Below are positions 1 to 9,802 of a stretch of 64,000 nucleotides of DNA, piece by piece. The stretch covers positions 1,798,001-1,862,000 of the forward strand of contig NZ_CP049801.1 of NCBI RefSeq assembly GCF_011578045.1, given 5' to 3'. The notes beneath the pieces are model-generated. The model did not search any database. It saw only the letters and a program-made list of their open reading frames with translations, and was not told the DNA's origin. The position numbers were made by a program, and so were the translations under genes. Within the stretch, counting starts at the first letter, position 1, and each line of letters opens with the position of its first letter. The DNA comes from Acinetobacter shaoyimingii. Its GTDB lineage: Bacteria > Pseudomonadota > Gammaproteobacteria > Pseudomonadales > Moraxellaceae.

Positions 1-2071
1 CGGTAATACCCACAAGACGACCATCTTTCCATGTTAATGAGACTTCTCGCCACTCTGGCATTTCGGTGGTGCTGTTGTATTCAATGAGACTGCGGATTTT
101 AGAAATATTGGCGCCTGTATATTGATACTCAGTGATACCACCATCGGCATCGGTTTTACGAATTAGTTGCTGTTTATTGTTATAGTCGTAATATTCTGAT
201 TGCCCCAAACTATTTACGTATTGGGTTAAATAATTGTATTCATCAAAATAGAAACGCTCGGTTTGTTGAATGTCAGTATTGGGTGCGGAAATCACATCGG
301 TATAACCCGTTTCATATTTAAACAGGAACTCTTCACCCGTGTTGATCCAGTGGCGTGTTACCTTGCCTTTTATGCTGTATTCGTCATATTCATAATAACT
401 GCTCACACCACCCACAACATGGTGTGCCGTCATAATATGGTTGTTCCATTCAAACTGACGGTTTAAGCGTAATTTAAACTGTTCTGGCTGTGTTGCTTCA
501 ACTGCGCTGTCATCCACGAACACTTTAATTAAATCGGCATCTTTAGAATATTCGTATCGTGCTAATACCTTGGCACTCACGAAATCATCTAAATCCATGA
601 GTTCCTGTTGTGCCAATTGTTCAGCGCGGAAAATACGCTCAGCTATAGCTAGCGCAATACCCGTATGCTTCGGATTAACCTCTTCAAGCTCCGACAAACC
701 TTGTAAATGTTTAATTTCACGTAAACGAACCTGACCTTGAATTTCAATAAAATCCAATGTCAAAATACGGTCAAGCGAGTCATAGATGTGACTTGGATAA
801 TGCTGACGCACCTCATCTTTATATAAATACTCCAAACCAATCCGATTACCCAACACATCATAATTGCCTGTACAAAGCACCAAATGTTCAGGTTTACTCG
901 ACGTATTTTCAACTTGATGATGGAACTCATAAAATTGAGTTGCAGATTCAAGTTGCCCCGTACATAGACGGAAACGAAACTCTTGTTCGTCCAAGCTATC
1001 AGTAGCAACAACTTCACGTACAATGCTCAAGTCATATTGTAAAATATAATGACTGTCACCAGGCTCCAAATAAGGACAAGGAATCACTTGACCTAAAGGC
1101 AGTAAAATCTCAATTTTCTCTAAAGCTGGACGGACTTTAATTTGAATACTGTATGGCGTATCCCAACCCTGACCATACCACGCTGTTGAAAAATCCTGAG
1201 TCCCTACAGGACTATCGCTGGAATAGCTACGCGTCCACTGCAAGGGAAATGCAGAATTGAGTACAAAATCGGTATCAGTATCCCCCAATAACAATTTAGA
1301 GCCATAAATAGAGTTGACTGGTCTACCTTTTATAATTTGAAATGGCTTACATTTAGGACATTTGAGTTTATCCCAGAAACCTTTAATTTTTGCCCCAACA
1401 GCATTGGCACCTTTTTTAATTTTTGCTGCAGCTTCTGCGGCTTTTGCACCAGCCTTTGTAGCTTTAATGGTTTTATTGGCAGCTTTCGCACCTGTTGCTG
1501 CCCAACCTGCAAATGGAATCATGGCTGCACCAGATAATGCTGCATTCACATAATCACCACGCGCTAAATAAATCACTGCGTTAATACCGTCAGCAATTTC
1601 ACCAATGCCTGGAATGAGCCCGACAATATCCAAGCCGACCTGTAAAACATCGAGTGCTTTGGTCAGCATTTCTTTCATGGATGGAATCTTAACGACCTTA
1701 CCACGGGTATTTCCGCTAACACCATCATTGCCATTCATCCAAAAGGCATCGTCGGCACGTACAGTCCATTTGCCATTCACGCGGAAACTACTACTTTTAT
1801 CTATGGGATAACATTCAGCCCCAACCGTCTGGCTTTTAATGCCTTTTAAAATACCAAGCTGATCACCCCATGTGGTCGTGACACAACTTTTATTATGTAA
1901 TACAAAGGGATGTTGATTGGCTTTTACATTGTCTTGAACTTTATCTGAATCTTTTAAAAAAGCCACAACAGGATAAGGCACAGGAATACATGGCGGCGTT
2001 TTACAGACATCTGGACAGGTAAAAATCACCATCCATCCAGACTCTTTCCGTAACATCAAATTATCAGCCAT
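1..2071 (-). CDS. PAAR-like/Rhs type VI effector (3' part outside window)
   Basis: The minus-strand frame is open from the ATG at 2071 to base 1, about 690 residues with no stop, so this is the N-terminal part of a larger protein. The first ~110 residues look like a DUF4150 PAAR-like spike tip (TTWGDQLG, then RVNGKWTVRADD and WMNGNDG). A hydrophobic and Ala-rich stretch follows (VGLIPGIGEIADGIN, then an Ala/Lys helix), as in Rhs effector translocation regions. Next come LKCPKCKPF and a DUF6531/Rhs shell start (LQWTRSYSSDSP, AWYGQGW), then YD-type repeats near the edge (EYYDYNNKQQLIRKTDADGG). Family knowledge: such proteins sit on VgrG and carry a variable C-terminal toxin. The start overlaps the end of the DUF2169 gene by 8 bases, so the two are translationally linked. 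The toxin type and any immunity gene lie outside the window. Confidence 0.88.
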   Translation of the reverse strand, partial: MADNLMLRKESGWMVIFTCPDVCKTPPCIPVPYPVVAFLKDSDKVQDNVKANQHPFVLHNKSCVTTTWGDQLGILKGIKSQTVGAECYPIDKSSSFRVNGKWTVRADDAFWMNGNDGVSGNTRGKVVKIPSMKEMLTKALDVLQVGLDIVGLIPGIGEIADGINAVIYLARGDYVNAALSGAAMIPFAGWAATGAKAANKTIKATKAGAKAAEAAAKIKKGANAVGAKIKGFWDKLKCPKCKPFQIIKGRPVNSIYGSKLLLGDTDTDFVLNSAFPLQWTRSYSSDSPVGTQDFSTAWYGQGWDTPYSIQIKVRPALEKIEILLPLGQVIPCPYLEPGDSHYILQYDLSIVREVVATDSLDEQEFRFRLCTGQLESATQFYEFHHQVENTSSKPEHLVLCTGNYDVLGNRIGLEYLYKDEVRQHYPSHIYDSLDRILTLDFIEIQGQVRLREIKHLQGLSELEEVNPKHTGIALAIAERIFRAEQLAQQELMDLDDFVSAKVLARYEYSKDADLIKVFVDDSAVEATQPEQFKLRLNRQFEWNNHIMTAHHVVGGVSSYYEYDEYSIKGKVTRHWINTGEEFLFKYETGYTDVISAPNTDIQQTERFYFDEYNYLTQYVNSLGQSEYYDYNNKQQLIRKTDADGGITEYQYTGANISKIRSLIEYNSTTEMPEWREVSLTWKDGRLVGIT

Positions 2072-3494
2072 GACGACGTTCCTTATTCTGATGATCTAGA
2101 TGCTCAAGATCTTGATCTTTTTTGTCTTGTTGTTCTTCTGGGAAAATAAATAACGCGCCTTCCGCCTCGTCACTAAAACGAGTTTCCACATGATGCAATG
2201 GTGCAGTATCTGCTCGAATCCATGCTTTATGGGTCAGGCTGATGATCATATTATCTGTATCAATCAGGACCGTGTCCGTGATCATTGGAAATGGAACCAC
2301 TTCGCCCGTTTTAAAATGCATGGTGATATAAGGGCGATGTCCAGGAAAATCGATACATACATAACCTTTGTGAGAAAACTCAGGCTTGGTTAAATTCCAA
2401 AGTTCTAGACGTGCGTTCGGATAAAAAAATTCAATTTGCTGATCGGTCGGTGCTGCATTCCAATAGCCGTAATCGATATCCTGCGGGGGGTATGGATGCT
2501 GTTCTTCTAACCATTTTTCATCATAAGTTCCTGCCAAAGCGATTCGAGGTGACCATGGACGACCTAAATAGCCAAAACCCGCAGGTTGATAGGGATAATT
2601 TTGACTGATCTGTGCCATTTGCTTTGCATTTAAATCCCCCCTTTTGGGGTGTTTTACAAATGCAGGTTTCGGCTGACGTTGTAGGTGATATTCAATGCGT
2701 GGCGCTTTGATCATTTTATAATCTTCAATTTTCTCATGCCGTGTTCGGTACTTGGCATTGACCTTTTCGCACTCACTGAAATAATCGTTTTCTATCCATC
2801 CTGTGCCAATCGGATTGGTAAAACAGGTTTGGTTATATAAAGGTTCAGCTGTATCATCTGCATATTTATAGATGGTATTTGTGCCACCAAAGGCATATTC
2901 CCAACGAATAGGTAATTCAGTAAAGGTGGATAATGAAGTTCTTTTCCAACCTGGCAGTAAGGCATTCGGTTTAAAAACGCTTTCGCCTAAAATACTTAAG
3001 GTTTTTTCTAGTTGGGTTTTATACTTGATTTTTTGATTTGCCATGGCCTGCTGATGGCGCAATTTTTCATGTTGCCAACGTTCTACCTGCTCATCAGTTA
3101 ATGGCATGGTGGGATTCAGCGGCTGGGGTTTTTGTGGCTCAGGGATCTGTTCAGGTTTTTCAGGATGACTTAACTTCAAACGTACAGCAATGGCTGTCAT
3201 TTCCTTAGCATTGGGTGTATACGCCGTACCATTTAAAATGACATCACACATCGGCTTATAAGGGGCAAGATCACTCTCAACTTTAACGCTGGATTGACCC
3301 ATTTCTCCCCAGAATTCATCCGCTAGACACAAAGGCACTGAACCATCTGAAATTAATTCTAAACCCCAGCTATTTTCATCATGGCGCAGTATTTTATAGC
3401 TGACCTTCATCACCACAATGTCATGTTCTTGACGATCTGGATCTGCTGCAGAATACATCAATGCAGGAAATGGCGTTTGATTCTCTAAATTCAT
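2064..3494 (-). CDS. DUF2169 domain protein, type VI effector adaptor
   Basis: This 476-residue protein opens with MNLENQTPFPALMYSAADPDR, the usual start of DUF2169 proteins, and has the family's typical middle (PIRWEYAFGGTN, GFGYLGRPWSPR, QIEFFYPNARLELWNLT). No signal peptide or membrane segment is visible. Family knowledge: DUF2169 proteins are encoded between vgrG and PAAR/Rhs effectors and act as cytoplasmic adaptors or chaperones loading the effector onto the spike. The gene lies 21 bases after vgrG and overlaps the effector start by 8 bases, which fits that job. A Gln/Pro-rich linker (EPQKPQPLNPTMP) sits near residue 120. The C-terminal tail is charged. The adaptor role is inferred from family and position. 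Confidence 0.88.
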   Translation of the reverse strand: MNLENQTPFPALMYSAADPDRQEHDIVVMKVSYKILRHDENSWGLELISDGSVPLCLADEFWGEMGQSSVKVESDLAPYKPMCDVILNGTAYTPNAKEMTAIAVRLKLSHPEKPEQIPEPQKPQPLNPTMPLTDEQVERWQHEKLRHQQAMANQKIKYKTQLEKTLSILGESVFKPNALLPGWKRTSLSTFTELPIRWEYAFGGTNTIYKYADDTAEPLYNQTCFTNPIGTGWIENDYFSECEKVNAKYRTRHEKIEDYKMIKAPRIEYHLQRQPKPAFVKHPKRGDLNAKQMAQISQNYPYQPAGFGYLGRPWSPRIALAGTYDEKWLEEQHPYPPQDIDYGYWNAAPTDQQIEFFYPNARLELWNLTKPEFSHKGYVCIDFPGHRPYITMHFKTGEVVPFPMITDTVLIDTDNMIISLTHKAWIRADTAPLHHVETRFSDEAEGALFIFPEEQQDKKDQDLEHLDHQNKERRHG

Positions 3495-3515
3495 GTATGC
3501 ACGTCACTAATTATT

Positions 3516-5750
3516 TTAATTTATATCGACATCTTTACCGTTGATTTGTACAGGACCATCACCTTCAATCAAGATGCTGGTTCCTGAAATCATAATCGTG
3601 CCATCAGAATTGAGAATAAAACTTGATGCACCCACGCGTACTTCAAACCGATCCGCAACATCAATGGTAAAAGTCTTTCCAACACTAATATTCTTAGCAA
3701 GACCAACTTGCTCAAATTGTGCTAAACCGACAGCAGTATTCATTGCACCACCTACTGTGACTGCATGACCTGCTCCTACAGAAACCGCATATCCAGCGCC
3801 CACATTCAGAGCTTTCGCGATTGCAACCGTTTCAACTTTATTTTGGCCTACTGAAACTGTTTGGTTTTGACCGACATTGGTCGCTTGATTTTGTCCAATT
3901 GTGGCATTTTCATTGGCAACAACTGTTTTGGTACGATTTTGCTGAATGGTTGCATTTTCATTGCCTGTCACTGTTTTGGTACGGTTGGCACCAATGTTGA
4001 TTGTTTCATTGCTACCGACTGTTTTGGTTCGATCGGCACCAATACTGATGGTTTCATTACTGCCCACAGTTTCAGTACGGTCTACGCCAACATTGACCGT
4101 TTCATTGTTTCCAATCGACTTTGAACGGTCTGCACCCACAGAATGCGATTCATTGTTTTTAACATTAATCCGCTGGTCTTTTTCAGCTTGGATCCAAACT
4201 TCCTCTGCACCACGCTTATCTTCAAAGCGAATCGCATTGGCATTGTCAGGTCCTGCACCCTCTGAAGAACGAGATAAAATCCCCGATTGCGTCGCATTAT
4301 TTGGCAAATCCCAAGGCGGTAAATTGTCTTCGTTATAGACACTTCCCGTTATGATTGGTCGGTCGGGATTCCCTTCTAAAAACTGGATAATCACTTCTTG
4401 ACCAATACGTGGAATGGAGACCATACCAAAGTTACTGCCTGCCCAAGCACTAGCCACGCGCACCCATGCAGATGAACTTTCGTTTTGTTTACCTAAACGA
4501 TCCCAATGAAACTGAACTTTGACACGACCATATTTGTCGGTATAGATCTCTTCGCCCGCAGGACCAACGACTTTCGCAGTTTGTAAGCCATAGATATGGG
4601 TAGCTGTACTGTTTAAATTCTGTTGCGGCGTCCAAGGTGTTTCACGTGCAATACAAGTAAGCTCAGCTTGGTATTGGGCTGTTTGTTTATCTGTTTCAAA
4701 AAGATAGTTATTGCCTGCACGATGTTGAATCGAAGTGATTAAAAACTCGTTGTTGGCTTGACCAGAGTTACCCATGCGCGCCAACTTAAACCAATGCCCA
4801 ATTTCGGCATGTGCATCGTTAGAAATTAAATATTTCTCTTGATTGGCTGCATAGTCAGCCTGACTTTTTAGTTTAAGTTCTTGAGTCCCTTCATCTGCAT
4901 CCTTAAAACCATAAGCACCTGTATAGATATAACTTTCTAGTTTCATCAAGGCTGCCATGGTATTTGGTGAAGTAAACTCCGACTGCAATTGATCTGGGGC
5001 TTTAAAATCAAAACTGGATGCAGAATAGGAATTAAAACTCATCTGAGAATGATCACTAAATGAGATAATGCCTACACCTGTATTACTTGCACTATTTCCA
5101 CGCCAAATCAGTTCATTGTTTATGGTTTTGATTGGGGCACAACTTTGGGTTTGGTCAACAATATTTAAGCTATGACCATCTTTACGGTGTTCATACCAAT
5201 AGACCCAACCTGCTTTTTCCCACTGACGTTGCAGATAGTTATAATCCGTTTCATTAAACTGCACTGAAAATGTTGTGGCTGGATCTTTGCCCTTAAGATC
5301 CCAAACTGTTTCACTATACAAACACCCATCAAAAAGCTTGGAACTTCTTTCTTTGAGCGTCATTTCTTGGAAAACTTGACAGTCTTGTCGATGGCGTAGA
5401 AAAGCGAGCCATGGTTTTAGTACCATTTCATAACGGCTATAGCCACCATCGTTTTTAACAAATTTAAAACTAAAGATATAGCCGTTAAAAAAACGTGAAG
5501 AACCATCATGGCGCATACATTCGATGGTCGCCATTTTACCCATGAGGTCTTTTAAAGGGATTTCAGCATTATCAGATAATACTTCGACTATAAATTCAAA
5601 GTCTTGATTAAATTTTTCGGTCGCAGTTAAAAAGTTTGCGACCATTTGCGAGGCAAAAGGCACATCATTATTTGGAAATGTTAGCTTCAGCATTCTGTTT
5701 TGTTGTTGAACAGATGCGATGAGTTGCTCTAATATTTTTGTATATTGCAT
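3516..5750 (-). CDS. vgrG: Type VI secretion spike protein VgrG
   Basis: This 744-residue protein is a VgrG (TssI), the trimeric spike at the tip of the type VI secretion tube. The N-terminal half is the gp27-like base (LRHRQDCQVFQEMTLKERS, QFNETDYNYLQRQWEKAGW). The gp5 OB-fold follows (GRVKVQFHWDRLG, VRVASAWAGSNFGMVSIPRIGQ, FLEGNPDRPIITGSVYN). The C-terminal part is a beta-helical needle with a regular repeat at about residues 546-641. Length is typical for a VgrG without a toxin extension. It heads a run of vgrG, DUF2169 adaptor and Rhs effector. No structural tss genes are seen here, so this looks like an orphan effector island served by a T6SS elsewhere. Confidence 0.95.
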   Translation of the reverse strand: MQYTKILEQLIASVQQQNRMLKLTFPNNDVPFASQMVANFLTATEKFNQDFEFIVEVLSDNAEIPLKDLMGKMATIECMRHDGSSRFFNGYIFSFKFVKNDGGYSRYEMVLKPWLAFLRHRQDCQVFQEMTLKERSSKLFDGCLYSETVWDLKGKDPATTFSVQFNETDYNYLQRQWEKAGWVYWYEHRKDGHSLNIVDQTQSCAPIKTINNELIWRGNSASNTGVGIISFSDHSQMSFNSYSASSFDFKAPDQLQSEFTSPNTMAALMKLESYIYTGAYGFKDADEGTQELKLKSQADYAANQEKYLISNDAHAEIGHWFKLARMGNSGQANNEFLITSIQHRAGNNYLFETDKQTAQYQAELTCIARETPWTPQQNLNSTATHIYGLQTAKVVGPAGEEIYTDKYGRVKVQFHWDRLGKQNESSSAWVRVASAWAGSNFGMVSIPRIGQEVIIQFLEGNPDRPIITGSVYNEDNLPPWDLPNNATQSGILSRSSEGAGPDNANAIRFEDKRGAEEVWIQAEKDQRINVKNNESHSVGADRSKSIGNNETVNVGVDRTETVGSNETISIGADRTKTVGSNETINIGANRTKTVTGNENATIQQNRTKTVVANENATIGQNQATNVGQNQTVSVGQNKVETVAIAKALNVGAGYAVSVGAGHAVTVGGAMNTAVGLAQFEQVGLAKNISVGKTFTIDVADRFEVRVGASSFILNSDGTIMISGTSILIEGDGPVQINGKDVDIN
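3825..4113 (-). repeat. Six 16-residue (48-bp) repeats in the VgrG needle
   Basis: Inside vgrG the protein runs through six near-identical 16-residue units, for example NNETVNVGVDRTETVG, SNETISIGADRTKTVG and SNETINIGANRTKTVT, ending with QNQTVSVGQNKVETVA. The first three units are most alike; later ones drift. The pattern (N-E-T / V-x-V-G / D-R-T) fits the stacked beta strands of a triple-stranded beta-helix. It is coding repeat, not a CRISPR or intergenic element. Unit number could vary between strains by slippage or recombination. Confidence 0.85.
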
Positions 5751-5956
5751 GTGCGTTTCAACTATATTATTAATTTATAATTAAATATTCTTTTCAACGA
5801 ATATTATAATGTAATCAAACCTAGACTATTATTGTTTTTTGTTAAATAAAATTGCAATTTTTGAAAATTATCTATAGGCAGGGATTTTTTAATCACCTGA
5901 TGAATTCCTATCGGTTCTTCTGCATAATATAGCTTGAATTCGATTTAGGCTTAGTT

Positions 5957-7684
5957 ATGTCATTTTCCAAGTTTGATATTTCAACACTATTTCCTGCTTG
6001 GGCGTGGTTAAAAAACTATCAAAAAATCGAGTTCAAATCTGATTTAGTGGCGGCACTCATTGTGGTGGCCATGTTGGTTCCTCAAGGTATGGCCTATGCC
6101 ATGATTGCAGGTTTACCGCCAATGGCTGGTCTATATGCCAGTATTTTACCCATGATCTTGTATGCCTGTTTTGGTGGCAGTCCGACTTTATCCATTGGTC
6201 CTGTGGCATTAATTTCCATCATGACCTTTGCGACACTATCCCCCTTATACGAAGTTGGTTCTCCTGTTTATATACAAGCGGCATGTTTGTTGGCTTTTTT
6301 AGTCGGTCTGATTTCAATACTACTGGGAATGCTACGTTTTGGTTTTCTGATTCGACTCATCAGCCATCCGGTTATTCAAAGTTTTATCATTGCCTCTGCG
6401 GTGTTAATCGTTTTAAGCCAAATCAAATTTTTACTCAATATCCCTTTAAATTCCAATAATTTATTTTATTTCACAAGTAGCTTGATTGAGTATATTCGTT
6501 ACAGCCATTGGCAAACGATGCTATTGGGCATTTTCGCCATGCTGTTTTTAATTTATGTTCCGAAGTTATTGCAGCACCACGGCTTAAAATCCTATGCTTA
6601 ATATTTCACCTTTCTCAATAAATCTTTACCTTTGCTATTAGTCCTTGGTGCGATTTTTCTGATTCATTTTGCTCATATTGATCAATCAGGGATTAAAACT
6701 GTCGGTGAAATTCCATCTGGATTTCCTGCATTAAGCATGCCGTATTGGAATTGGGAAATGGTGCTCACACTCTTGCCGGGTGCAGCGATGATTGCCATGG
6801 TGAGCTTTGTTGAATCTATTTCCATTGCACAAGCAACTGCTTTTCAGAAACGTAGTGAACTCAATAGTAACCAAGAATTGGTCGCTTTAGGACTGGCAAA
6901 TTTGAGTGCTGGTTTTTCTTCAGCTTTTCCAGTTACGGGGAGTTTATCGAGGACTGTGGTTAATGCAGATGCAGGTGCTAAAACACCTTTAGCAGGTGTG
7001 TTTTCATCTGTTTTCATTGTAGTGGTCAGTCTTTATTTTACCGGTTTATTTCAAGACCTTCCATTGGTGGTTCTTGCTGTTACCATCATTGTTTCGATTT
7101 GGAAGTTGGTTAACTTTAAACCATTTGTAGATGCATGGCGCTATTCCAAAGCAGACGGTTTAGCCATGTGGCTAACATTTTTTGGTGTGCTGTGTATCGA
7201 TATTTCTACAGGTTTAATGATTGGCATCGTTTCTACCTTTATATTATTGCTTTGGCGAATTAGTCGACCACATATTGCAGTGATTGGTTTAGTCGAAGGC
7301 ACTCAGCATTTTCGAAATATCTCACGCTATGATGTGCGCACAAGTTCGCGTCTCATCTCCATTCGTATTGATGAAAATTTAAGTTTTTTAAATGCCAATA
7401 CCTTAAAAGAATTCATCATTCAACAAGTCAGTCAGCAAGATGAACTGCGTCATGTGGTGATTAATTGTTCGAGTATTAGTAATATTGATCTGAGTGCGCT
7501 AGAGGCTTTAGAAGAAATAAATGCTGAACTGCAAAAACTTAACATCCAAATGCATTTGACTGAAGTGAAAGGTCCTGTGATGGACAGATTAAAACATTCA
7601 GATTTACTTGATCATTTGAGTGGGAACATATATTTAACGCATTACCAAGCAATGCATGAATTAGATAGCCAAACTTTTCATTAA
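5957..7684 (+). pseudogene. SulP family anion transporter interrupted by an in-frame TAA
   Basis: Two open stretches, 5957-6601 and 6602-7684, lie in the same reading frame and are separated only by a TAA at 6599-6601. Together they give a normal ~575-residue SulP protein. The first part holds the signature PQGMAYAMIAGLPPMAGLY and the first membrane helices. The second holds the rest of the membrane domain (FPVTGSLSRTVVNADAGAKTPLAG) and a C-terminal STAS domain from about 7360 (NANTLKEFIIQQ, CSSISNIDLSALEALEEI). Family knowledge: SulP proteins move sulfate, bicarbonate or similar anions. No base is inserted or lost, so one substitution (for example CAA to TAA) explains the break. A TTG at 6632 could restart the second half, but a half transporter is unlikely to work. 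A sequencing error is possible. Confidence 0.85.
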
Positions 7685-7873
7685 ATGTAATTTTATGACT
7701 GTATTTGTTTGTTTATACAGCATTTTAATGAGTGAATATTTAAAAAAAATTGATTTTTTTTAAAGGCTTAATTTTTATTACGAAATTGTTTCATTCATGT
7801 TTTTGCTTTTCAGTATAGAATATGGCGCTTGTTTATTTGATTTTAAGCCAGTCTAGGCATATTAGGTTGAATT

Positions 7874-9076
7874 ATGTTCGCTGCTCTAGCACGTTTGAGT
7901 TTAGTCACCAGAATTATTATCGCCATCATTTTAGGCGTTGCAGTGGCCATTTTTTTCCCTAATGTAGCGCCCTATTTAAGCTTGTTGGGTGACTTGTTTA
8001 TTAAGGCACTTAAATCAGTTGCGCCTATTCTAGTATTTGTCCTTGTACTTTCATCAATTGCCAATTTCAAAGTTGGCGGCGGTCATGATTCTAAAATTAA
8101 ACCTATTATCATGATGTACGCTGTTGGTATGTTTTTATCTGCGATGACTGCGGTTTTTGCCAGTCAAATCTTTCCTAGTACATTGTTTCTCGATGTTCCG
8201 CATCAAGCAGCTGTACAACCACCCGGCAGTTTAGCTGAAATTCTAAAAAACTTGCTCCTCAGCTTTGTTGCTAACCCGATTGTTGCTATTAGTGAAGCAA
8301 ATTTCATTGGTATTTTAGCTTGGGCTGTGACACTTGGTATTGCATTTCGTCATGCTAGTGACACTTCAAAAGTGTTCTTGACCGACACAGCAGAAGCAGT
8401 CAATAAAGTCATTCGTTTAGTGATTAGCTTTGCGCCATTGGGTATTTTTGGTTTGGTTGCGGTGACTTTTGCTGAAGCAGGTATTGATACTTTAGCAAGT
8501 TATGGTCAGTTGCTCGCTGTTCTCATTGGAACAATGTTCTTTGTGGCATTGGTGATTAACCCTATTATGGTTGCGTTTGTCACACGTTCTAACCCATATC
8601 CATTGGTTCTAAAATGTTTACGTGAAAGTGGAATCACTGCATTCTTTACCCGTAGTTCAGCAGCCAATATTCCTGTGAACTTAGATTTGGCTAAACGTTT
8701 AGGTGTTGCTGAATCCACTGCCAGTGTTGCAATTCCTTTAGGTGCTGCAATCAATATGGCGGGTGCGTCTGTCACCATTACTATTTTGACCTTAGCAACT
8801 GTACACACTTTAGGTATTCATGTTGATTTAACCACGATGGTGATTTTATCTATTGTCGCAACTGTTTCTGCATGTGGTGCATCAGGTGTGGCAGGTGGGT
8901 CTTTACTCCTCATCCCTGTCGCTTGTGGTTTATTTAATATTTCAACTGATATTGCCATGCAAGTTGTTGCCATTGGTATGGTGATCAGTGTGTTGCAAGA
9001 TTCAACTGAAACTGCGCTGAATTCATCCACTGACGTTTTATTTACTGTAGCGGTTGATCGCGCACCATCAAAATAA
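7874..9076 (+). CDS. sstT: Sodium/serine-threonine symporter SstT
   Basis: This 400-residue inner membrane protein belongs to the dicarboxylate/amino acid:cation symporter family and matches SstT, which imports L-serine and L-threonine with sodium. Clear family blocks are [21 protein letters not shown] near residue 45, [13 protein letters not shown] near 258, the core [21 protein letters not shown] near 285 and [22 protein letters not shown] near 335. Length matches the E. coli protein (414). It starts at an ATG 190 bases after the broken sulP gene and is followed 36 bases later by a DUF1275 gene. No regulator or special upstream element was recognised. Confidence 0.93.
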   Translation: MFAALARLSLVTRIIIAIILGVAVAIFFPNVAPYLSLLGDLFIKALKSVAPILVFVLVLSSIANFKVGGGHDSKIKPIIMMYAVGMFLSAMTAVFASQIFPSTLFLDVPHQAAVQPPGSLAEILKNLLLSFVANPIVAISEANFIGILAWAVTLGIAFRHASDTSKVFLTDTAEAVNKVIRLVISFAPLGIFGLVAVTFAEAGIDTLASYGQLLAVLIGTMFFVALVINPIMVAFVTRSNPYPLVLKCLRESGITAFFTRSSAANIPVNLDLAKRLGVAESTASVAIPLGAAINMAGASVTITILTLATVHTLGIHVDLTTMVILSIVATVSACGASGVAGGSLLLIPVACGLFNISTDIAMQVVAIGMVISVLQDSTETALNSSTDVLFTVAVDRAPSK

Positions 9077-9112
9077 TATATTGAAATGTAATCATCTTTC
9101 TTATATGAAGAT

Positions 9113-9787
9113 ATGCCATTTCAAATCCTTCCAAAATGGGTACAATTCGGAGCATTCGTGCTCGCAATGAATGCGGGCATGATTAATGTTTTAGGGCTAA
9201 TTTGCCTGCTTCATCAATCTGTCTCGCATATGACAGGCAATGCCAGCCTAATGGCCATCAGCCTTGTTGATGACGACTACGCATCATTTTTTTTCCTCAT
9301 ATTTGTCATTATTAGTTATGTTCTAGGTTCAAGCTTGAGTGGTTTGATTTTGGGGAATAGCCAATTCAAACTCGGACGACGTTACGGATTTCCGCTCAGT
9401 TTAGTCACGCTCTTTATTTTAATATGTTGTTTTTTAATCGATGATTTCCCTCGTTATGCATTACTTTGGGCATGTGCATCTATGGGCGTGCAAAATGCGA
9501 TGGTCAGTCATTATCAAGGTGCAATTATTCGTACAACGCATTTATCGGGCGTATTGACCGACTTAGGTTTGGCTTTAGGGTATTTTATTCGTGGTTTAAA
9601 ACCTGAAAAAAAGAAAACAATTTTGCATTTACTGATTTTATTTGGTTTTATTAGCGGTAGCATTGTTGCAGCCTTTGCCTATCCTTATTTACAATTGCAG
9701 TCTTTCCTTCTTCCTGCGGGCTTAAGTCTTAGTTTAAGTCTTTCTTATTGGATCATCTATTTTCGATATTCTTACTTGGTTAAGTAA
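9113..9787 (+). CDS. DUF1275 (YoaK family) membrane protein
   Basis: A 224-residue polytopic membrane protein with about six hydrophobic segments. It has the DUF1275/YoaK pattern: an N-terminal AMNAGMINVLGLICL helix, SHMTGNASLMAISL, then ASMGVQNAMVSHYQGAIIRTTHLSGVLTDLGLALG near residue 120. Function of the family is not established; a transport or membrane housekeeping role is usually assumed. It lies 36 bases after sstT and 15 bases before the DUF2058 gene, so these three may be co-transcribed. No terminator was seen between them. Confidence 0.85.
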   Translation: MPFQILPKWVQFGAFVLAMNAGMINVLGLICLLHQSVSHMTGNASLMAISLVDDDYASFFFLIFVIISYVLGSSLSGLILGNSQFKLGRRYGFPLSLVTLFILICCFLIDDFPRYALLWACASMGVQNAMVSHYQGAIIRTTHLSGVLTDLGLALGYFIRGLKPEKKKTILHLLILFGFISGSIVAAFAYPYLQLQSFLLPAGLSLSLSLSYWIIYFRYSYLVK

Positions 9788-9802
9788 TGGTGGTTATTTC
9801 TC

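Noticed and set aside
1337-1811. Plus-strand open frames opposite the Rhs gene
   Set aside because: They are antisense shadows of the Ala-rich region of the effector; no ribosome sites or family likeness.
3825-4113. Regular 48-bp repeats that might be read as CRISPR or minisatellite
   Set aside because: They lie in frame inside vgrG, encode beta-helix units and have no spacers.
3541-4338. Plus-strand open frames opposite vgrG repeats
   Set aside because: They arise from the repetitive coding of the needle on the other strand.
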